Assembly: GCA_029550525.1 (NCBI GenBank)
Contig: JAKPHF010000070.1
Location: 1-64,000 of the forward strand
Source of the DNA: Planctomycetota bacterium
GTDB lineage: Bacteria; Planctomycetota; Phycisphaerae; UBA1845; PWPN01
Direction of reading: 5' to 3'
DNA: 64,000 nucleotides
Shown here: positions 8,076 to 15,655 of the stretch, piece after piece
Numbering within the stretch: position 1 is the first letter of the stretch
Layout of the letters: every line of letters begins with the position of its first letter
Translations under genes and position numbers: made by a program
The notes under the pieces: generated by a model
The model's input: the letters and a program-made list of their open reading frames with translations, nothing else
What the model was told of the DNA's origin: nothing
Databases searched by the model: none

Positions 8076-9311
8076 TCAGGCCGATCGGCTGTGCCGGGCT
8101 CTCTTGTCTCCGTTCTTGGCCGCCTCTTCGTGGACGCCTCGGGCCGCCGCCCGCAGTTGGAGTTGAACCTCGCGACGATACTGGCCGGGTGTCTGGCCGG
8201 TCTCCCGTTTGAACACGACGTTCATGTATTCGGGATGCTCGTAGCCGGCCAACTCGGCGATGTTCGCCAGTGGCAGATCGGTCTCGGCGAGCAACTGGCG
8301 AATCCGCTTGATGCGAATCATGTGAATCTCGGCCTGAGGCGAGCGGCCGAGATATTTGCGGAAACGGCGTTCCAGGCAACTGCGGCCCAGGGGAACGTGC
8401 CTGAGCACGTCCTGAACCGTACAACCCTCCAGCGCGTGATCGCGTATATATGTCATCGCAGCAGCGACGTCCTGATCCTCCACGGCGAGCACGTCGGACG
8501 ACTGGCGGGTCTTGATGCCGACCGGCTCGATCAGCATTTCGCGTTCGGTCACTCGGCGGCCGGCCATCAGAGCGTCGAGCGTGGCGGCGGCCTCATACCC
8601 GATCCGCTGCGGGTTGGGGATGATGCTCGACATGGACGGATCGCACAACTCGCACAGGATCTCGTCGTTGTCCACGCCGATAATGGCGACCATTTCCGGG
8701 ACGGCGACGTCCACTCGCCAGCAGGCGTCGATCACCTGCTGGCCGCGAGGATCGTTGCAGGCCATCAACCCGCAGGGCTTGGGCAGCGACTTGATCCAAC
8801 GGGCGATTCGTTCCTGATCCTCATCCCATTCGAGCAGGTGACCGCTGCGCCAGGGCGATTCATAGACGTGACAGGTGTGACCCGCCTGGGCAAGCCGCTT
8901 GGCGAAGCCTTCGCGGCGCAGCCCCGCCCATTGCGTGCCGCTGTAACTGCAGAATGCGAAGTGGCGAAACCCACGTTCGAGTAGATGCTCAGCTCCCATG
9001 CGGCCGATGGCTTCGTTGTCGGAGCGAATGCGAGGAAAGCCCAGATCGTCGTACAGGCTGTTGAGATCGACGACCGGCACCTTCATGCGGCGGAACTCCT
9101 CGGCCAGACGCGGGTTGGTCGGCCGCGAGATGATGCCGTCCCACTTGCGATGCAAGAGCCACTTTCTCGGCATGGCACCGAACTCTCGCTGCTCCAAGAA
9201 GATCGACCAACTCTGATGAGTGCGCACGTAACGCGCGATGCCTTGCAGCACCTGGCGGCCAAAGGGGGTGGACGATTCGACGATCAATGCCACACGAGGT
9301 CTTTTCGCCAT
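8076..9311 (-). CDS. XylR-type transcriptional regulator (LacI-like sensor plus AraC HTH)
   Basis: 411 aa. Residues about 5-280 form a periplasmic-binding-protein/LacI-type sugar sensor (opening PRVALIVESSTPFGRQVLQG, later VAIIGVDNDEILCEL). Residues about 300-395 are an AraC-type double helix-turn-helix ending in AELAGYEHPEYMNVVFKRETGQTPGQYR. This is the E. coli XylR layout, in which sugar binding lets a dimer bind direct repeats and activate a sigma70 promoter. The gene's own promoter (9416-9480) carries two TGAGA repeats at 21 bp, as do three others nearby, so autoregulation and control of pseudopilin, surface-protein and PEP-CTERM genes are inferred. The inducing sugar is unknown. Confidence 0.88.
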   Translation of the reverse strand: MAKRPRVALIVESSTPFGRQVLQGIARYVRTHQSWSIFLEQREFGAMPRKWLLHRKWDGIISRPTNPRLAEEFRRMKVPVVDLNSLYDDLGFPRIRSDNEAIGRMGAEHLLERGFRHFAFCSYSGTQWAGLRREGFAKRLAQAGHTCHVYESPWRSGHLLEWDEDQERIARWIKSLPKPCGLMACNDPRGQQVIDACWRVDVAVPEMVAIIGVDNDEILCELCDPSMSSIIPNPQRIGYEAAATLDALMAGRRVTEREMLIEPVGIKTRQSSDVLAVEDQDVAAAMTYIRDHALEGCTVQDVLRHVPLGRSCLERRFRKYLGRSPQAEIHMIRIKRIRQLLAETDLPLANIAELAGYEHPEYMNVVFKRETGQTPGQYRREVQLQLRAAARGVHEEAAKNGDKRARHSRSA

Positions 9312-9415
9312 GGGACGTGCTCGGGTCTTCTCGAACGGCGCCGGCGGACCGGGATGTGTCTCCTGCTACGGCCCGCCGTCCGGACCATGCGGCTATACAC
9401 CTCAGTAACGCAGGT

Positions 9416-9480
9416 ACTGTACTCGGCGGCAGGGGCGGACCGCAATGAGATCGAGCGTCCACGCATTGAGAATAGTTTCG
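9416..9480 (-). promoter_or_regulatory. Autoregulatory promoter of the XylR-type gene (site B)
   Basis: Gene-sense -35 TTGCGG (9440-9445) and -10 TACAGT (9416-9421), spacer 18. On the plus strand the operator begins at 9443 with CAATGAGATCGAGCGT. After 7 bases comes TTGAGAA, then TTTCG ending at 9480. TGAGA boxes lie at 9446 and 9467, 21 bp apart. The inferred 5' UTR is about 98 nt. Site C faces the other way 140 bp further on. Confidence 0.75.
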
Positions 9481-9622
9481 ATCAGGGATGCCATCAGGGG
9501 AGGGACTGGCGTCCGATAAGCCTTGTTGTGCAGGCACTTGTGCTCCCACCGGGATCGACGCGGAGCGGCCGGAGACAGTGTTACAACTGCGTTTGGAGAT
9601 CCGTTCTTTGACTGTCGCCGCC

Positions 9623-9686
9623 CGCAAAAGTTCTCAAAACAAAGACGCTCGATCTCATTGTTAGCGGATTCGGCATACGGTACACT
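9623..9686 (+). promoter_or_regulatory. Regulated promoter of the large dockerin-tailed protein (site C)
   Basis: The operator is inverted relative to sites A and B, matching the opposite gene direction. In plus-strand sense it reads CGCAAAA, 2 bases, TTCTCAA, 7 bases, then ACGCTCGATCTCATTG (9645-9660). The last TTG is the first half of a -35 TTGTTA (9658-9663), followed 17 bp later by -10 TACACT (9681-9686). The inferred 5' UTR to the ATG at 9796 is about 100 nt. Confidence 0.75.
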
Positions 9687-9795
9687 TTTCGCGCAGGACT
9701 GCATTTCCCTGCGCGTCGGCAGCGAAGCGAATCACCTCTCGCCACTGACGCAGGCGGGCTCGGCCTTGAAATCGGCAAGTCAAGAGGAGGCGGAT

Positions 9796-12216
9796 ATGCT
9801 GGAGATGTCAAAATCCCCCATCGTGGCCCTGATGCTGCTCGTCGGCTTGGCCGTTGCTCCGGCATTGGCGGTCACGCAGGACGGCTTCGGCGATGGCGAT
9901 CGCAACAACGACGGCATCTTGGACGACCCGGACGGTTCGGGCACCGGCGTGGTGGACGACCCCCTCGATGTCGGCTGGGCATTCTGGCGAGTCTTCCGCA
10001 CCGCCACGGAGAATCAGGTGGTCCGGGTGGCCCACGACCCGGGCGGCCTGGGCGACGATAACGCACTCATCGTCGACGCAACCGGCGATCAAGCCTATCA
10101 GGTGGCCAACCTCGATCCGGCCGAAACGCTCGCGAATGCCAAAGAGTACATCAAGCTGAGCTTCCAAGTGCGCTTTGTCGGCGAGATTCCGTCTATGCGC
10201 GACACCTTCCGGTTCGGCCTGTTCAACTCCAACGGCACGGTCGTGAACGAAGACCAAACGGCGGGAAACAGCACGGTCGCCGATGACCCCGGATACATCG
10301 TGACTTTTGCCACCGGTGCGAATCCCGATCCGTCGCGGGCTCGCCTGGCTGAAAACGGGCCGGGTGCCTCGGCCGGTTCGCTGTTCGCACTGGACCGGAC
10401 ACTGGTCCTGCAAGAGCCTGCCCAGCACATCATCAATGACAATCTGCCTCATCACATGGCGATCATGGTCGTTCGCACGTACGGCTCGGGCGCGTTGGTT
10501 CGTGCCTACCTGGACGGCGCCAAGATCATGGAGGCTCATGATCCCGTCGGTGTGCTCCATACGTTCAACGAGATCGGCTTTGGCTGCGTGGGAGCCGTGC
10601 TCGATTACAACCTGGACGATATCGTCATCGAGCGCGGTGTGGTGGAGGACTGCGAAGCCATCCTGGGCGTGAACGTCACCGCGCCGCTGCCGGCCGGCGG
10701 CACGACGGTCATGGTCACAGACGTCTCCCCCGAAGCCGAAGAGGTGAGAGTCTACGCGGGCGAAACGCTGATCGGCACGTTCACGGGTTGGCCTCCGCTC
10801 ACGCCCGCCACGGTGGCCGTAACGGTCTCGCCGCTGGTGGCCGGCCAGGTCATCACGGCCCGTCAGGTCATCGCGGGCACGGAGACGTGCGCCTTCCAGG
10901 GCAATTCCGTGATCGTCAACAATTGCGAGGATGTCGGCGCGGTGATGCCGGCGATCGGTCTGCAGCCCGGAGACACGCAGGTGCCGGTCCTCGGCGTCAG
11001 TCCGATCGCCCAGGAAGTCAGGGTATATGAGGACGGTACCATCCTGCTTGGCAGCGCGCCAGGAAACGGCACCGAGACCGTCACCGTGACGGTGAACGCG
11101 CCGCTGCGTAACGGCCAGACGATCATGGCCACGCAGGTGATCAACGGGGTCGAGAGCTGCATGCCGATCGGCCTCGTGGTCCGGGGCTCGCTTGTGACCG
11201 TTCTCGAGGACGGCTTCGGTGACGGCGACCGGAACAACGACGGTACGCCGGAGGGGCCGGTCGATGATCCGGCGGACACTGGCGTGGCCTGGTGGAGAGT
11301 GACCGACGTTGATCACACGCTCAGCATCGCCCACGACCCCGACGGGCTGGGGGACGACAACGCCCTGTTCTCCACGTGCGGGCGATCGCGGTTGTTTGTC
11401 ATCGCCCGGTTCGAACCCGTCACGCTGGTCGATCCCGGTGATTTCATTCGGCTGTCGTTCGATTGGCGGGCAACCGAGTTGATCGACATGCGCGACACGT
11501 TCCGGTTCGGCCTGTACGACGAGAACGGCACGGCGGTGACGACGGATCAGACCGGCTACACAAACGTGCTGGACGACATCGGCTACTTCGCCACCATGCC
11601 GACGGGCGCGCCGCCGGCCGGCGACAGAGACGCGCGACTGGTTCACGCCACGACCAGCGGCAATGCCAACAACGGCGCTCTGTTCAGCCTCGACGAAACG
11701 CTGCTGGACGAGGAAAACCCCTCGCCCGTAACGAATGATCTCCTCCCGCACAAGATTACCATGACCATCGCCAAGCTCGCCGACAATCGCGTGCGGGTGA
11801 CCGTGACCTACGATGGCAATCTCTATCTGGAGGCGGAGGATACCTCCGACACCACGCACGGTCCGGTGGCGACCCTTTTCAATCAGGTAGCGTTCGGCTC
11901 GGTGGGCAACACCTCGCCGTTCTTCGACTATGCCATCGACAACGTCAAGATCGAAGCCAAGATCAGCGGCTGCAATGATCCGGTGTTCGATGTGGATGGC
12001 GACGGTCAGGTCGGCCTGGCCGACGCCGCCCAGTTCCAGTTGTGCGCCACCGGTCCGCGGCCGGACGCCAGCGTTTTCGCGGCCCTGTCCGAGTCCTGCC
12101 AATGCCTGGATGTCAACGACGATCAGGCCATCGACATGCTGGACTTCGCGGTGTTCCAGCGGTGCATCTCCACGGGCAGCGGCACGGGGATCGATCCCGC
12201 CTGTGACGATCGATGA
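9796..12216 (+). CDS. Secreted modular surface protein with two LamG-like repeats and dockerin-like tail
   Basis: 806 aa. The ATG at 9796 has GAGGAGG five bases upstream and begins a signal peptide (cleavage near ALA, residue ~23). Two homologous domains of about 230 residues each open with DGFGDGDRNNDG, contain MRDTFRFGL, and end in a short D-rich strand. They look like concanavalin/LamG-type modules and are separated by two shorter beta-sandwich repeats sharing EVRVY and VTVT strands. The C-terminus has paired EF-hand-like loops (DVDGDGQVGLADAAQFQ and DVNDDQAIDMLDFAVFQ), the planctomycete dockerin-like ending. Probably a cell-surface glycan-binding protein. Its promoter carries regulon site C. 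No catalytic motif was recognised. Confidence 0.75.
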   Translation: MLEMSKSPIVALMLLVGLAVAPALAVTQDGFGDGDRNNDGILDDPDGSGTGVVDDPLDVGWAFWRVFRTATENQVVRVAHDPGGLGDDNALIVDATGDQAYQVANLDPAETLANAKEYIKLSFQVRFVGEIPSMRDTFRFGLFNSNGTVVNEDQTAGNSTVADDPGYIVTFATGANPDPSRARLAENGPGASAGSLFALDRTLVLQEPAQHIINDNLPHHMAIMVVRTYGSGALVRAYLDGAKIMEAHDPVGVLHTFNEIGFGCVGAVLDYNLDDIVIERGVVEDCEAILGVNVTAPLPAGGTTVMVTDVSPEAEEVRVYAGETLIGTFTGWPPLTPATVAVTVSPLVAGQVITARQVIAGTETCAFQGNSVIVNNCEDVGAVMPAIGLQPGDTQVPVLGVSPIAQEVRVYEDGTILLGSAPGNGTETVTVTVNAPLRNGQTIMATQVINGVESCMPIGLVVRGSLVTVLEDGFGDGDRNNDGTPEGPVDDPADTGVAWWRVTDVDHTLSIAHDPDGLGDDNALFSTCGRSRLFVIARFEPVTLVDPGDFIRLSFDWRATELIDMRDTFRFGLYDENGTAVTTDQTGYTNVLDDIGYFATMPTGAPPAGDRDARLVHATTSGNANNGALFSLDETLLDEENPSPVTNDLLPHKITMTIAKLADNRVRVTVTYDGNLYLEAEDTSDTTHGPVATLFNQVAFGSVGNTSPFFDYAIDNVKIEAKISGCNDPVFDVDGDGQVGLADAAQFQLCATGPRPDASVFAALSESCQCLDVNDDQAIDMLDFAVFQRCISTGSGTGIDPACDDR

Positions 12217-12390
12217 GGCCCGCCCGGATTTGTCTGACCCTCGGCCGCATCCTCCGCCACTGGCGGGGGGTGCGGCCGCCGGGGGGTGTCAACCTTTGTG
12301 TGCCGTGCCATTAATACTACATTGCAAGAAGAGAATTACTGGCGGTAAGACCGCTCGAAGCCTACGATTGGTTTTCGAGGAACGCTGGGC

Positions 12391-13143
12391 ATGTCACGTT
12401 TTCGATTGGACGGCGAGGTCGCACTGATCACCGGAGGCGGCACCGGCATCGGCTTGGGGATCGCTCGCTGCATGGTCGAGGCGGGGGCTCGGGCAGTGTT
12501 GGTCGGCCGGCGGGAAGAGCCGCTGCGGGAGGCCGCGGCCAGCCTGGGGGATGCGTGCCATTACGAGGTGTTCGACGTTACCGAGCTCGATCAGGCTCCG
12601 GCACTGGTCCAGCGCGTGATCGATCGGTGCGGGCGACTGTCCATTCTGGTCAACAATGCCGGCATTCACTTGAAGAAGCTGGCCGTCGAAACCACCGAGG
12701 CCGAGTTCATCAGCGTGCTCAACACGCATCTGCTGGGGGCTCACGCCATGACCCGGGCGGCGGCCCGGCCCATGCTGGAGGGCCGGCACGGCTCCATCCT
12801 GTTCATCTCGTCGATGGCGGCCTTGTTCGGCATCCCCCGCGTGGTGGCGTACGCCGCGGCCAAGTCGGCCTACCTGGGCGTGGTCCGCAGCCTGGCCACG
12901 GAGTTTTCGCCGCATGGCGTGCGGGTGAACGCTATCGCGCCTGGCTGGATCAACAGCCAGATGCTGCGGCATCTGGATTCGGACCCTCAGCGTCGAGACA
13001 AGATCCTCAATCGCACGCCGATGAACCGCTTCGGCGAGCCGCAAGACATCGGCGACGCTGCCGTTTATCTATCCTCGCCGGCGGCTAATTTCATCACGGG
13101 TATCGTCCTGCCGGTGGACGGCGGCGTAAGCATTGGTTTCTAG
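12391..13143 (+). CDS. Short-chain dehydrogenase/reductase, probable hexuronate-pathway oxidoreductase
   Basis: 250-aa classical SDR. The Rossmann motif TGGGTGIG is at residues 14-21, the NNAGIH motif at 88-93, and the catalytic triad is S140/141, Y154 and K158 (YAAAK). The C-terminus retains PVDGG. It should catalyse NAD(P)-dependent oxidoreduction of a sugar acid or alcohol. The mannonate dehydratase gene downstream on the same strand suggests D-fructuronate/mannonate interconversion, but this is inferred from context only. The start follows GAGGAACGCTGGGC. A hairpin with a T-run follows the stop. Confidence 0.85.
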   Translation: MSRFRLDGEVALITGGGTGIGLGIARCMVEAGARAVLVGRREEPLREAAASLGDACHYEVFDVTELDQAPALVQRVIDRCGRLSILVNNAGIHLKKLAVETTEAEFISVLNTHLLGAHAMTRAAARPMLEGRHGSILFISSMAALFGIPRVVAYAAAKSAYLGVVRSLATEFSPHGVRVNAIAPGWINSQMLRHLDSDPQRRDKILNRTPMNRFGEPQDIGDAAVYLSSPAANFITGIVLPVDGGVSIGF

Positions 13144-13171
13144 TGCCGGTTTCATCCGGTCAGTATTGGGG

Positions 13172-13196
13172 GGCGGGCGTCTCGCCCGCCTTTTCT
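13172..13196 (+). terminator. Palindrome copy 2 followed by TTTTCT, likely intrinsic terminator
   Basis: GGCGGGCG-TCT-CGCCCGCC (13172-13190) followed at once by TTTTCT, 28 bases after the SDR stop. This is the only palindrome copy in the window with a convincing U-tract. Some read-through into the mannonate dehydratase gene 75 bases on is possible. Confidence 0.65.
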
Positions 13197-13270
13197 ACAT
13201 GCACGCTAGATGCGTGTACCACAACCCAGGAGCCACGGAACCGGCTCTCTCGTTCCGGGAACATTGAATC

Positions 13271-14338
13271 ATGAAGCTCGGTCTAGGTCTGTATCGTCGT
13301 ATGCTTACGGCCGACAACTTTCGCTTCGCCCGCCAGGCCGGCTGCACACACATCGTCGCTCACCTGGTGGATTATTTTCGCGACAACCGCATTCACGGCA
13401 CGAGCGAGAACGTGACGTGGGGCGTGACGGAAGCGGGCGGGCGGCCGTGGAGCGAGGATGAACTCGTGAGCCTCAAGCGGCAAATCAACGCCGAGGGACT
13501 GGAACTCGCGGCCATCGAAAATTTCGATCCTTCCCAGTGGCACGACATCCTGCTGGACGGTCCGCGACGGAAGGAACAGATCGAAACCATCAAGACCATC
13601 ATTCGCCGGATGGGGCGCGTGGGCATCCCGGTGATGGGGTACAACTTCAGCATCGCCGGCGTGTGGGGACACGTCGAGGGGCCGTACGCCCGCGGCGGGG
13701 CGGTGTCGGTGGGCTTCCTGGGACCGGAAGGGCCGCGCGAGACGCCCATCCCGCGCGGGCAGGTGTGGAATATGGTGTACGACCCGCAGGCGCCGGCGGG
13801 CGAGATCGGCTCGGTGACACCGGAGCAGTTGTGGAGCCGCTACGCCGCGTTCCTGGCAGAAATCATCCCGGTCGCCGAGGAGGCGGGCGTTCGCATGGCT
13901 TTGCATCCGGACGATCCGCCCATGCCCACCATTCGAGGGACGGCCCGGCTGGTGTACCAACCCCGGCTGTACGACCGCGTGTTGCAACTGGCCCCCAGTC
14001 CGGCCAATGCGCTGGAGTTCTGCGTGGGCAGCATCGCCGAGATGGCCGAAGGAAACGTCTACGACGTGGTGGACGAGTACAGCCGCCGCCAGGCCATCGC
14101 CTACGTGCATCTGCGGAACGTCCGCGGCAAGGTCCCCAGCTACCGTGAAGTCTTCATCGATGAAGGCGACGTGGACATGGTGCGCGTGCTGTCCATTCTT
14201 CGTCGCAACGGGTTCGACGGCGTCATCATTCCCGATCACACGCCGCAGATGACGTGCGGCGCACCGTGGCATGCCGGCATGGCTCACGCGCTGGGCTATA
14301 TGCGGGGCATCCTGCAGGCATTGGAAGCGAGTGCTTGA
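13271..14338 (+). CDS. uxuA: Mannonate dehydratase family protein
   Basis: 355 aa, cytoplasmic TIM barrel. UxuA converts D-mannonate to 2-keto-3-deoxygluconate in hexuronate degradation. Family motifs appear in order: AIENFDPSQW, MGYNFSIAGVWG, the metal-binding HPDDPP, LEFCVGSIAEM, YVHLRNVRG, DEGDVDM and IIPDHTP. It is somewhat shorter than E. coli UxuA (about 394 aa) but keeps the metal-ligand motifs. No strong ribosome-binding site precedes the ATG. It lies next to an SDR that may supply the preceding oxidoreductase step. I am confident of the family, less so of the exact substrate. Confidence 0.85.
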   Translation: MKLGLGLYRRMLTADNFRFARQAGCTHIVAHLVDYFRDNRIHGTSENVTWGVTEAGGRPWSEDELVSLKRQINAEGLELAAIENFDPSQWHDILLDGPRRKEQIETIKTIIRRMGRVGIPVMGYNFSIAGVWGHVEGPYARGGAVSVGFLGPEGPRETPIPRGQVWNMVYDPQAPAGEIGSVTPEQLWSRYAAFLAEIIPVAEEAGVRMALHPDDPPMPTIRGTARLVYQPRLYDRVLQLAPSPANALEFCVGSIAEMAEGNVYDVVDEYSRRQAIAYVHLRNVRGKVPSYREVFIDEGDVDMVRVLSILRRNGFDGVIIPDHTPQMTCGAPWHAGMAHALGYMRGILQALEASA

Positions 14339-14552
14339 TCCTCACCGGCGGCGTGCGAGCCCGCCATATGCATGAAACGCAACCGCTCTTCGAACTGAGG
14401 CGTCCGAAGAGCGATCGCTTGGAGGGCTCGTGCACGATGGGGGGGCAATTGTGCACGGCAGACTGTGGCCAACATTCCGGGGCAGTTTCAGCTCGGGGCC
14501 GGGGCAGCTTGCCGGCGCGATCGAACGGACGAGCAATCCCGGCCGCAGCTCG

Positions 14553-15377
14553 TTACCGCCGGCGGATCAGCAGCCCGGCGACGGCCAGTCCGAGCAACCC
14601 GAGCGTAGCCGGCTCCGGCACCGCCGAGAAGCTCAAGTCGTCAACGGCCAGAGCGTGATCGTTTCCGTCATGATCGGGGTCGTTCCAACGGATCCACAAT
14701 TCGGTTCCGGGCAGCCACTCCAGGCCGGTAACCGTAAACGAAATGAGCGTCCGGTTGGCGGCGGCGTTGCCGTCCAACGCAACTCCGCTTGCAGCGCCGA
14801 ACACCGGACTGGTGAAGTTCAGCTCCGGAACGTTGATGAACGTTCCGTGCCCAACGTCGGTAGCGTCAAAGCTATAGCCGAACACGATCGTCTGCGCGGC
14901 CGATCCACCGGCGGCCCCGCCGTCGCGCCACTGCTCGCCGACGTAGCTCAACGTGAACTCGGTGAGCGTAATCCCCGTGTTGTTGACGAATCGCGTACCC
15001 CATCGCCCCTGGCCGATCACGCTCGAGGACACGCAACCCAGGGCCCGATCGGTGCTGCCGGAACTGCCGAAGCTGTACATCGAACCCGTGCCCGAGTTCC
15101 CGCGGCCGATGCGGAAGCGTTGATGCCCGTCGGCACCTCCCTCAGGGGACGCAAAGTTGCTGTGCCAGATCTGCCAGTCGGTCAGCGTGACATCCTGTAC
15201 CCAGGGATTGGTGTCCTGAAGGCTGGTGTTTTCCGGTGCGTTGGGCAGCATGTCGAAGTTCTGCGTGTAGACGTCGCCCGGCGCGTTATACGGAATAGCC
15301 GCGGCAAACAAGCCGCTCGACCAGCACACCGTCATAGCGGCACAGACGACCGCACAAGTTCTGGACGTGATCGACAT
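14553..15377 (-). CDS. PEP-CTERM-anchored secreted protein
   Basis: 274 aa. GGAGGAG lies 6-8 bases before the ATG at 15377. A signal peptide (residues 1-26, ending FAAA) is followed by a beta-rich body, with the C-terminal sorting signal VPEPATLGLLGLAVAGLLIRRR. This tripartite PEP motif, hydrophobic helix and arginine cluster are recognised by exosortase, and the protein should end up at the outer surface or in the extracellular matrix. No exosortase gene lies in the window. The body (LSYVGEQWRDGG, LWIRWNDPDHDGNDHALAVDD) resembles PEP-CTERM jelly-roll domains of unknown ligand. Its promoter carries regulon site D. Confidence 0.85.
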   Translation of the reverse strand: MSITSRTCAVVCAAMTVCWSSGLFAAAIPYNAPGDVYTQNFDMLPNAPENTSLQDTNPWVQDVTLTDWQIWHSNFASPEGGADGHQRFRIGRGNSGTGSMYSFGSSGSTDRALGCVSSSVIGQGRWGTRFVNNTGITLTEFTLSYVGEQWRDGGAAGGSAAQTIVFGYSFDATDVGHGTFINVPELNFTSPVFGAASGVALDGNAAANRTLISFTVTGLEWLPGTELWIRWNDPDHDGNDHALAVDDLSFSAVPEPATLGLLGLAVAGLLIRRR

Positions 15378-15507
15378 CACTTTCTCCTCCCGATACGTGA
15401 GATGGCCCGTGGTGAAACAGGCCTGATTTGTACGTTTCCGGCCGTGCGAGCCGAAAACGGTGTGTCGCGGCCGGGGCCATTTAGGCGACAGTACCGCTTC
15501 CTTAGTC

Positions 15508-15572
15508 ATCATACAGGAAGCGCCTCGTCGGCAACAATGAGAAACTGCGTACTGCGATTGAGATCCTTTTCG
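15508..15572 (-). promoter_or_regulatory. Regulated promoter of the PEP-CTERM gene (site D)
   Basis: Gene-sense -35 TTGTTG (15532-15537) and -10 TATGAT (15508-15513), spacer 18. Plus-strand operator CAATGAGAAACTGCGT at 15535-15550, 7 bases, TTGAGAT, 3 bases, TTTCG ending at 15572. TGAGA boxes lie at 15538 and 15559, again 21 bp apart. This is the most diverged of the four sites, but the spacing and position over the -35 are unchanged. The inferred 5' UTR is about 120 nt. Confidence 0.7.
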
Positions 15573-15655
15573 GTCGACGTTTCGCACCCGAAAAAACCAT
15601 CGACGAGCGTCATCCATCGGATACAATGCAGTCTGTCATCAGTGGGGGAATGCCC

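Noticed and set aside
9808..12102. Long open frame antisense to the dockerin-tailed protein
   Set aside because: High GC keeps the opposite frame open. Its sequence is His/Arg/Val-rich without any domain, while the plus strand has a signal peptide, repeats and a ribosome-binding site.
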